Notes under the pieces: generated by a model
The model's input: only the letters and a program-made list of their open reading frames with translations
Told to the model about the DNA's origin: nothing
Database searches by the model: none
Position numbers and translations under genes: made by a program
In this document: piece after piece, positions 18,297 to 25,808 of the stretch
Layout of the letters: every line of letters begins with the position of its first letter
Position numbering within the stretch: position 1 is the stretch's first letter
Assembly: GCA_007135015.1 (NCBI GenBank)
Contig: SLJS01000192.1
Coordinates: 1 to 25,808 of the forward strand
DNA from: Alcanivorax sp.
GTDB lineage: Bacteria > Pseudomonadota > Gammaproteobacteria > Pseudomonadales > Alcanivoracaceae
DNA: 25,808 bases
Reading direction: 5' to 3'

Positions 18297-21017
18297 ATGG
18301 CAGAGACGACCGTAAAGAAACTGGCGGAAGCGGTGGGTACACCGGTGGAAACGCTGCTGGGGCAGATGAAAGACGCTGGCCTGCCCCACGCTGACGCCGA
18401 CGAGACGGTATCCGATGAGCAGAAGCAGCAGCTTCTTGCCCATCTGCGTTCGAACAAGGGTGCCGCGGAGGCTGAGCCGCGCAAGATCACCCTGCGTCGC
18501 AAGAGCACCAGTCAGCTGCGAACCAGCACCGCGGGCAAGACCAAGACGGTGAATGTGGAGGTGCGCAAGCGTCGCACCTACGTGAAGCGTTCCGAGCTGG
18601 AGAAACAGGAACAGGAGCGTCTGGAGCGCGAGCGCCAGGAGCAGGAAGAACGCGAGCGCGAGGAGGCCGAGCGCAAGGCGAAGGAAGAGGAAGAAGCGCG
18701 CCGCAAGCGGGAAGAAGAGGAAGCCCGTCGTCGGGAAGAAGAGCAAGCGCGGCGTCAGGCCGAGGAAGAAGCGGAAATGACCCCGGAAGCGCGCGCGGAG
18801 GCCGAGGAAAAGGCGAAGAAGGCCGCCGAGGAGCGGGCCAAACGGGTATCCGTGCCCCGTGGAGGAGCCACCGCGAAGAAGGCCCCTGCGCGCAAGGAAA
18901 CCGCCGCGCAGAAGAAAAAGCGCGAGGAGGAAGAACGTCGTCAGCGCGAGGCCGAGGAGGCCCGCCGCAAGCAGGAAACCGAGGCCCGCAAGAAGGCCGA
19001 GGAAGAGGCTGCCCGTGCCACGGCCGAAGAAGCCAAGCGCATGGCCGAGGAGCTGGAAAAGCGTGGCGAGCAGCCCGAGCAGCCTGCCGAGGAAGAAGTG
19101 GACGATGCTGGTTCCGCCATCGTCTCCGAGGCCATGGAAGCCAGCTGGCGTGACGAGGAGCGGGTTACCCGCCGTCGGCGCCGGCGTTCCGTGGCGCACG
19201 GCCAGCTCAAGGGCTCAATGAACAAGCAGCACGGCTTCCAGAGCCCGACCGAGAAGATGGTCTATGAAGTGGAAGTGCCCGAGTCCATCACCGTGCAGGA
19301 TCTGGCCCAGCGCATGAGCGTGAAGGTGCGGGATCTCATTCGCGCTCTGATGAAGATGGGCGAGATGGCGACTGCCAATCAGCTGGTCGATCAGGAAACC
19401 GCGATGCTTGTGGTCGAGGAGCTGGGCCACAAGCCGAAGGCAGTCAAGGGGCAGGAAGAGGCGCTGGAAGACGATCTGGCGGACCTGGCCACGCCCGAGG
19501 GCGAGCCGGAGCCCCGTGCTCCGGTGGTCACCATCATGGGCCATGTGGACCACGGCAAGACGTCGCTGCTGGACTATATCCGGCGCACCAAGGTCGCCGA
19601 TGGCGAGGCTGGTGGCATCACCCAGCATATCGGCGCCTATCATGTGAAAACCGATCAGGGCATGGTCACCTTCCTGGATACGCCGGGTCACGCTGCCTTT
19701 ACCGCCATGCGCGCCCGCGGTGCCCAGGCCACGGATGTTGCCGTGATCGTGGTGGCCGCCGATGACGGCATGATGCCCCAGACCGAAGAGGCCATTGACC
19801 ATGCCCGGGCTTCCGGCGTGCCGATCATTATTGCCGTAACCAAGATCGACCGTGAGAACGCGGATCAGGACAAGGTGCGCAATGATCTTGCCCGCAAGGA
19901 AGTCATTCCCGAGGAGTGGGGCGGCGATTATCAGTTCGTCTATGTGTCCGCCCATACCGGCGAGGGTATCGACAACCTGCTCGAGGCCATCCTGTTGCAG
20001 TCGGAACTCCAGGAGCTGAAGGCGCCGGCGAAGGGCCCGGCCCAGGGCGTGGTGCTGGAGTCGCGTATCGAGAAGGGCCGTGGCCCGGTTTCCGATATCC
20101 TGGTGCAGGCGGGTGAGCTCAATACCGGCGACATGCTGCTGGCGGGTTCGCACTTCGGCAGGGTGCGCGCCATGATTGACGAGACCGGAACCCAGATCAA
20201 GAACGCCGGCCCGTCCCTGCCCGTGGAGGTGCTGGGGCTGGACGGTACGCCGGAAGCCGGTGAGCAGTTCGTGGTGGTTCCCAATGAGCGCAAGGCCCGG
20301 GAAGTGGCCGAGTTCCGTCAGGAGCGTGACCGCGAGCAGAAGATCAAGCGGCAGCAGGCCTCGAAGCTGGAAAATCTGCTGGAGAACATGGGCGAGGCCG
20401 GTGCCAGCAAGGTGGACATCGTGCTCAAGGCCGACGTGCGCGGTTCCCTGGAAGCCCTTCAGGGGGCGCTTCAGGATCTGGGCACCGAGGAAGTGACCGT
20501 GAACCTGGTTTCTTCCGGGGTCGGCGGCATCAATGAGTCCGATGTGAATCTGGCCATTACGTCCGGTGCCGTGTTGCTCGGTTTCAACGTGCGTGCCGAC
20601 AACAAGGCCAAGAAGCTTGCCGAACAGGAAGGCATCGATATCCGGTACTACAGCGTCATCTATGAACTCATAGATGATGTGAAGCAGGCGATGTCCGGTC
20701 TGCTCGCTCCCGAGAAGCGCGAGGAGATCCTGGGCGTGGCCGAGGTGCGCGAAGTCTTCCGTTCGACCCGCTTCGGGTCCGTTGCCGGCTGCATGGTGGT
20801 CGAAGGCACGCTTTACCGGAATCGCCCCATCCGCGTACTGCGCGAGGAAGTGGTGATCTTCGAGGGTGAGCTCGAGTCGCTGCGGCGCTTCAAGGATGAC
20901 GTGCAGGAAGTGCGCAATGGCATGGAATGCGGGATCGCCGTGAAGGGCTACAAGGACGTCAAGGCCGGTGACAAGATCGAGGTGTTCGAAGTACGCGAAG
21001 TGCAGCGCACGCTCTGA
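18297..21017 (+). CDS. infB: Translation initiation factor IF-2
   Basis: IF-2 is the GTPase that brings formyl-Met-tRNA to the 30S subunit and promotes subunit joining. From the ATG at 18297 it has 906 residues. An N-terminal IF2N domain (1-about 50) is followed by a long charged coiled-coil region rich in Glu/Arg/Lys/Ala (about 95-285), a second IF2N-like segment (about 320-380), and the G domain. G1 is GHVDHGKT (415-422), G3 is DTPGH (461-465), and G4 reads TKID (515-518) where E. coli has NKID. Domains II, III and C-terminal IV, which binds fMet-tRNA, follow; VEGTLYRNRPIRVLR is in domain IV. A TTG at 18291 is in frame, but the ATG fits AAAGG at 18286-18290 and the family N-terminus. Confidence 0.98.
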   Translation: MAETTVKKLAEAVGTPVETLLGQMKDAGLPHADADETVSDEQKQQLLAHLRSNKGAAEAEPRKITLRRKSTSQLRTSTAGKTKTVNVEVRKRRTYVKRSELEKQEQERLERERQEQEEREREEAERKAKEEEEARRKREEEEARRREEEQARRQAEEEAEMTPEARAEAEEKAKKAAEERAKRVSVPRGGATAKKAPARKETAAQKKKREEEERRQREAEEARRKQETEARKKAEEEAARATAEEAKRMAEELEKRGEQPEQPAEEEVDDAGSAIVSEAMEASWRDEERVTRRRRRRSVAHGQLKGSMNKQHGFQSPTEKMVYEVEVPESITVQDLAQRMSVKVRDLIRALMKMGEMATANQLVDQETAMLVVEELGHKPKAVKGQEEALEDDLADLATPEGEPEPRAPVVTIMGHVDHGKTSLLDYIRRTKVADGEAGGITQHIGAYHVKTDQGMVTFLDTPGHAAFTAMRARGAQATDVAVIVVAADDGMMPQTEEAIDHARASGVPIIIAVTKIDRENADQDKVRNDLARKEVIPEEWGGDYQFVYVSAHTGEGIDNLLEAILLQSELQELKAPAKGPAQGVVLESRIEKGRGPVSDILVQAGELNTGDMLLAGSHFGRVRAMIDETGTQIKNAGPSLPVEVLGLDGTPEAGEQFVVVPNERKAREVAEFRQERDREQKIKRQQASKLENLLENMGEAGASKVDIVLKADVRGSLEALQGALQDLGTEEVTVNLVSSGVGGINESDVNLAITSGAVLLGFNVRADNKAKKLAEQEGIDIRYYSVIYELIDDVKQAMSGLLAPEKREEILGVAEVREVFRSTRFGSVAGCMVVEGTLYRNRPIRVLREEVVIFEGELESLRRFKDDVQEVRNGMECGIAVKGYKDVKAGDKIEVFEVREVQRTL

Positions 21018-21031
21018 CGGAAGCAGGCATC

Positions 21032-21508
21032 ATGTCCGGACACCACCGCCCCCGGGGCTTTCAGCGCATCGACCGCGTGGCCGACCAGATCCAGCGGGAG
21101 CTGGCCTCGCTCGTCCAGTTCGGCATGAAGGACCCCCGTCTGGGCATGATTACCATCCAGCATGTAAAGCTTTCCCGGGACATGGCCTGGGCGGATGTGT
21201 ATTTCACGGTGCTGGCCAAGGGCCGGGACGAGGGGCGGGAATCGGAAGCGGTGCTGGCCAATGCCGCCGGCTGGCTGCGCAGCCAGCTGGCGCAGGAAAT
21301 GAAGCTGCGTACCGTGCCGAAGCTGCGTTTCCACTATGACGAGATTCCGGAGCAGGCCGATCACGTTTCGCGTCTGATTCGCGAGGCGCGCGAGCGTGAC
21401 GGCGCCTGGAGCGGTTCGCGGGACCATGACTCCGGCGAGGATGCGCGCGGCGCCACGGACGGGAAGCAGCCCCCGGGCGAGGGCCCCGACGAACCGGACC
21501 AACACTGA
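21032..21508 (+). CDS. rbfA: 30S ribosome-binding factor RbfA
   Basis: RbfA is a cold-shock-related KH-type protein that binds pre-30S particles near the 16S 5' helix. The first about 120 residues match the family: RVADQIQRELASLVQ, KDPRLGMITI, SRDMAWADVYFTVL and LRTVPKLRFHYDE. The KH turn is the AxG form (NAAGWLR) characteristic of RbfA. With 158 residues it exceeds E. coli RbfA (133) because of a hydrophilic tail rich in Gly, Asp, Glu and Pro, probably disordered. It begins 14 bp after infB and is followed by truB after 25 bp. Confidence 0.96.
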   Translation: MSGHHRPRGFQRIDRVADQIQRELASLVQFGMKDPRLGMITIQHVKLSRDMAWADVYFTVLAKGRDEGRESEAVLANAAGWLRSQLAQEMKLRTVPKLRFHYDEIPEQADHVSRLIREARERDGAWSGSRDHDSGEDARGATDGKQPPGEGPDEPDQH

Positions 21509-21533
21509 CAGTGAAAGCAGGAGTACGGAACCA

Positions 21534-22451
21534 TTGGCAAAACGACGTCAGCGCGGCCGCCCGGTCAACGGCATTCTGCTGCTGGACAAGCCCGCCGGGG
21601 TGACCAGCAACGGCGCCCTGCAGATGGCCAAGAAGATGTTCGCCGCGGCCAAGGCCGGCCATACCGGCAGCCTGGACCCGCTGGCTACCGGCATGCTGCC
21701 CATCTGCTTCGGCGAGGCCACCAAGTTCAGCCAGTTCCTGCTGGATGCGGACAAGCGCTACAGGGTGGCGGCACGGCTGGGTGTGCGCACCGAGACCGGT
21801 GACGCTGACGGCGAAGTCATCGAGGAGCGCCCGGTGTCGGTCACCGAGGCAGGCGTGGCCGGGGCCATGGAGTGCTACGAGGGCTATATCGAACAGATCC
21901 CGTCCATGTATTCGGCCATCAAGCACAATGGCGAGCCCCTGTACAAGCTGGCCCGGCGCGGCGAGACGGTGGAGCGCAAGCCGCGGCCGGTGACGATACA
22001 CCGGCTTGAGCTGACTGCCCTGGAAGGAGATGTGCTGGAATTCGACGTGGACTGCACCAAGGGCACCTATGTGCGCACCCTGGTGGAGGACCTGGGCGAG
22101 GACCTGGGCTGCGGGGCCCACGTGATCGGGCTGCGCCGGCTGGGCGCGGGGCCCTATCCGGCGGAGAAAATGCTTACCCTGGAGCAACTTGGCGAGATCA
22201 AGGAGGCCGGGGGGTTCGAGGCAATCGACGAAAAGCTCTTGCCTTTGTCCACATCCGTGGCAGACTGGCCGCGCGCCGAACTGGGCGACAACGCCGCCTG
22301 GTACCTGATTCAGGGCCAGCCGGTGATGGCCAATGACCGGCCCGCCGAGGGCTGGGTCAGCGTCTATCAGGCCTCCAGCGGAGAGTTCCTGGGCGTCGGA
22401 GAAGTACTGGAGGACGGGCGGGTTGCCCCCCGTCGTCTGGTGGCGGGCTGA
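21534..22451 (+). CDS. truB: tRNA pseudouridine(55) synthase
   Basis: TruB makes pseudouridine 55 in the T-loop of tRNAs and also acts as a tRNA chaperone. From TTG at 21534 the protein has 305 residues (E. coli 314). The catalytic Asp48 lies in GHTGSLDPLATG, at the same number as in E. coli; other signatures are NGILLLDKPAG, MYSAIKHNGEPLYKLAR, and CTKGTYVRTL. A PUA-like C-terminal part (about 245-305) ends with GRVAPRRLVAG. The TTG was chosen because it gives MAKRRQRGRPVNG, the usual start, with GGAG at 21520-21523; the frame is open further upstream only as overlap with rbfA. The TGA stop sits in the loop of a perfect 7-bp inverted repeat (22442-22458). Confidence 0.96.
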   Translation: MAKRRQRGRPVNGILLLDKPAGVTSNGALQMAKKMFAAAKAGHTGSLDPLATGMLPICFGEATKFSQFLLDADKRYRVAARLGVRTETGDADGEVIEERPVSVTEAGVAGAMECYEGYIEQIPSMYSAIKHNGEPLYKLARRGETVERKPRPVTIHRLELTALEGDVLEFDVDCTKGTYVRTLVEDLGEDLGCGAHVIGLRRLGAGPYPAEKMLTLEQLGEIKEAGGFEAIDEKLLPLSTSVADWPRAELGDNAAWYLIQGQPVMANDRPAEGWVSVYQASSGEFLGVGEVLEDGRVAPRRLVAG

Positions 22452-22535
22452 GCCCGCCGCGAGGAAAGGACGGCAGCTGTACCTATGCACGGCTGACCGT
22501 GTCACATCAACGCATAGTGAAAAGGAGCACGAAAG

Positions 22536-22805
22536 ATGGCAGTTTCCACCGAACGCAAGGCCGAGATCCTCAAGGAGTATGGCCGCAAGGAAGGTGATAC
22601 CGGATCCCCCGAGGTCCAGGTTGCCCTGCTTACCGAGAACATCGTTGCGCTGCAGGGCCACTTCAAGGACCACAAGAAGGATCACCACAGCCGCCGGGGT
22701 CTGATTCGCATGGTCAACCAGCGCCGCAAGCTGCTGGACTATCTGGCCAGGAAGGACCGCCAGCGCTACCGGGATCTGATCAAGAGCCTGGGGCTGCGTC
22801 GCTGA
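22536..22805 (+). CDS. rpsO: 30S ribosomal protein S15
   Basis: S15 binds 16S rRNA helices 20-22 as a primary assembly protein. The 89 residues equal the E. coli length, with the typical GDTGSPEVQVALLT, LQGHFKDHKKDHHSRRGL and NQRRKLLDYL blocks; the last two contact rRNA. AAAGGAGC at 22520-22527 is a good ribosome-binding site. In E. coli S15 represses its own mRNA through a pseudoknot; I did not identify one here. The truB-rpsO gap is 84 bp with no clear promoter. Confidence 0.98.
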   Translation: MAVSTERKAEILKEYGRKEGDTGSPEVQVALLTENIVALQGHFKDHKKDHHSRRGLIRMVNQRRKLLDYLARKDRQRYRDLIKSLGLRR

Positions 22806-22879
22806 TCCGCATGAATCCCTGTCTCACCAGACCTGCGGCCTTCACGGCGGCGGTGCCGGATTCCGGCGCCGGCCAGCCG

Positions 22880-22911
22880 GTGTCCGGGCGGACACTGCCG
22901 CCCGGAGCGCC
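22880..22911. repeat. Overlapping palindromes sharing 20 of 21 bp with the carA promoter
   Basis: GACACTGCCGCCCGGAGCGCC at 22891-22911 differs by one base from 3403-3423. Two mutually exclusive hairpins can form: GTGTCC (22880-22885) with GGACAC (22890-22895), or CGGGCGG (22885-22891) with CCGCCCG (22898-22904). It lies between the rpsO stop and its terminator. Confidence 0.6.
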
Positions 22912-22929
22912 AGACAGCCCAGGGTATTG

Positions 22930-22962
22930 CACAAAAGCCCGGTTTATTGCCGGGCTTTTGTG
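22930..22962 (+). terminator. Intrinsic terminator between rpsO and pnp
   Basis: CACAAAAGCCCGG (22930-22942) pairs perfectly with CCGGGCTTTTGTG (22950-22962) over a 7-nt loop. The A/T tracts on both sides make it bidirectional in shape. In E. coli a read-through terminator also lies between rpsO and pnp. Confidence 0.88.
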
Positions 22963-23038
22963 TACCGGGCGCCCGGTTTTCGGCCCTTGCGGCCGGGGCC
23001 ACGGCGGGCCAAGGCTATGGTGAGCCAGGGTTTGGCGC

Positions 23039-23044
23039 TATGAT
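23039..23044 (+). promoter_or_regulatory. Possible pnp promoter (-10 only)
   Basis: TATGAT is a fair -10 lying 41 bp before the pnp ATG, but no good -35 exists at 16-18 bp upstream. It overlaps a small stem, CAGGGT (23026-23031) with ACCCTG (23047-23052). E. coli pnp has its own promoter in the corresponding gap. Confidence 0.3.
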
Positions 23045-23085
23045 GCACCCTGAAATGATGACGGAAAACAGAAGAGTAGAGAGAT

Positions 23086-25191
<2,106 letters not shown>

Positions 25192-25220
25192 TTCCGCGGT
25201 CATGCAAGCAAAAGCGAGAG

Positions 25221-25244
25221 ACGCCACCTCCGGGTGGCGTTTTT
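25221..25244 (+). terminator. Intrinsic terminator after pnp
   Basis: ACGCCACC (25221-25228) pairs with GGTGGCGT (25233-25240) over a TCCG tetraloop, followed by four T residues. It lies 30 bp after the pnp stop. Confidence 0.9.
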
Positions 25245-25245
25245 C

Positions 25246-25305
25246 GTTATGCCCGGTGAAGTTATGCCCGGTGAAGTTGTGCCCGGTGAAATCGTTGCCG
25301 GCGAA
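25246..25305. repeat. 15-bp tandem repeat, three units plus one degenerate unit
   Basis: GTTATGCCCGGTGAA occurs at 25246-25260 and 25261-25275, then with one change at 25276-25290; a fourth, degenerate unit, ATCGTTGCCGGCGAA, follows to 25305. It sits directly after the pnp terminator, outside any supported gene. Confidence 0.9.
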
Positions 25306-25353
25306 TGAGCCACGAGCTGTACAGCCGCCCGCCTGTCCTGCTCCAATACCCGG

Positions 25354-25683
25354 ATGATTGATCTCACGACGCTGGGGGTTCTCGCTCTCATCATGGTTGT
25401 CGGCGCACTGTTCTGGCGGGGCCAGGCGGTGCGTGAGCGCGCATTGCGCGCCACGCGCCAGCGCTGCAAGCAGTACGAGGTCGTACTGCTGGACCAGACC
25501 GTGGCGCTGGCCGCCTGCCGTCCACGCTGGTCGCGTCGCCAGGGCCCGCAACTGGAACGGCGCTTTCGCTTCGAGTTCACGGTAACCGGTCAGGATCGCT
25601 ACCAGGGGGTGACCACCACCCGTGGAGACCGGGTGGCAAGCATTTTCCTGGAGCCCCACACGGTGCCGGAAGACGAGCCCTGA
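25354..25683 (+). CDS. Small membrane-anchored DUF3301-type protein
   Basis: This 109-residue protein has one N-terminal hydrophobic segment (about residues 5-21, LTTLGVLALIMVVGALF) followed by a basic region (RATRQRCK) and a small soluble domain. The C-terminal pattern RFRFEFTVTGQDRYQG with IFLEPH resembles the gammaproteobacterial DUF3301 family, recognised from memory, whose function is unknown. Charge distribution suggests a single-pass inner-membrane protein with a cytosolic domain. The ribosome-binding site is weak. It lies 162 bp after pnp and beyond the pnp terminator, so it probably has its own promoter, which I could not identify. Confidence 0.7.
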   Translation: MIDLTTLGVLALIMVVGALFWRGQAVRERALRATRQRCKQYEVVLLDQTVALAACRPRWSRRQGPQLERRFRFEFTVTGQDRYQGVTTTRGDRVASIFLEPHTVPEDEP

Positions 25684-25684
25684 G

Positions 25685-25808
25685 TTGACCGGGGAGGATT
25701 CGGGCCTGAACCAGATCCCTCGTACCGGCACACAGCCGCCACCGCTGATACGCCTTCCCGGGTGGTTCTGCGAACCATGGCGGAGACAGAGCTGCGGATT
25801 CCCGCCAG
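25685..25808 (+). other. Window end: open frames, no recognised gene
   Basis: A frame from TTG at 25685 stays open to the window edge, and an ATG at 25777 in another frame (MAETELRIPA) also runs off the end. Either could start the next gene; neither is long enough to judge. Confidence 0.2.

Noticed and set aside
16143..19199. Very long minus-strand open frame opposite nusA and infB
   Set aside because: It is antisense to two unmistakable conserved genes; its long stretch of Leu/Phe repeats is the complement of the infB Glu/Lys-rich coiled coil in GC-rich DNA.
25246..25305. CRISPR-like array
   Set aside because: The 15-bp units are contiguous without spacers, and no cas genes are present.

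Overview
The window is a conserved housekeeping block of a high-GC gammaproteobacterium. Gene order dapB-carA-carB-greA-yhbY(-)-rlmE-ftsH-folP-glmM-tpiA-secG-tRNA-Leu(GAG)-tRNA-fMet-rimP-nusA-infB-rbfA-truB-rpsO-pnp is the order I know from Pseudomonas-type gammaproteobacteria; E. coli keeps most of the second half. The proteins resemble their E. coli counterparts closely, often with catalytic residues at the same or slightly shifted positions. I cannot fix genus or family from sequence alone; a Chromatiales/Ectothiorhodospiraceae-like or related lineage is only a guess.

Layout. 1-282: end of a palindromic repeat element and the leader of the first gene. 283-1936: an unrecognised exported helical-repeat protein and a stand-alone BLUF blue-light sensor. 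2065-8511: dapB (lysine/cell wall), then a repeat-rich gap with a well-formed promoter and a terminator-like leader hairpin before carAB-greA (pyrimidine/arginine precursor synthesis plus an elongation factor). 8541-8861 (minus): yhbY, divergent from rlmE-ftsH-folP-glmM-tpiA-secG-tRNA-Leu, an apparent operon ending at 15448. 15449-15995: a gene-free, strongly structured region with tRNA-derived duplications and the strong promoter (TTGACA-17-TATAGT) that serves tRNA-fMet and the translation/transcription operon rimP-nusA-infB-rbfA-truB-rpsO, then pnp. 25354-25683: a small membrane-anchored DUF3301-type protein; the window ends soon after.

How the genes work together: the second half joins initiation (tRNA-fMet, IF2), ribosome maturation (RimP, RbfA, S15, plus YhbY and RlmE upstream), RNA modification (TruB), elongation/termination control (NusA, GreA) and RNA decay (PNPase). 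The first half supplies lysine/meso-DAP, carbamoyl phosphate, folate, GlcN-1-P, triose-phosphate interconversion, and membrane protein export and quality control (SecG, FtsH).

I found no phage, transposase, CRISPR, defence or biosynthetic system. The second-look items are in the non-coding DNA: (i) a family of composite palindromic repeats bounded by inverted GTCGCAAAAG ends; (ii) a duplicated tRNA-Leu 3' tail with a second hairpin, resembling the E. coli tyrT tail-repeat layout; (iii) a chimeric half-copy of tRNA-fMet plus an inverted copy of its anticodon arm, inside the leader of the intact tRNA; (iv) a possible pyrBI-like attenuator before carA; and (v) a 20-of-21-bp sequence shared by the carA promoter and the rpsO-pnp spacer. 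Four genes (carA, ftsH, tpiA, truB) appear to start with TTG.
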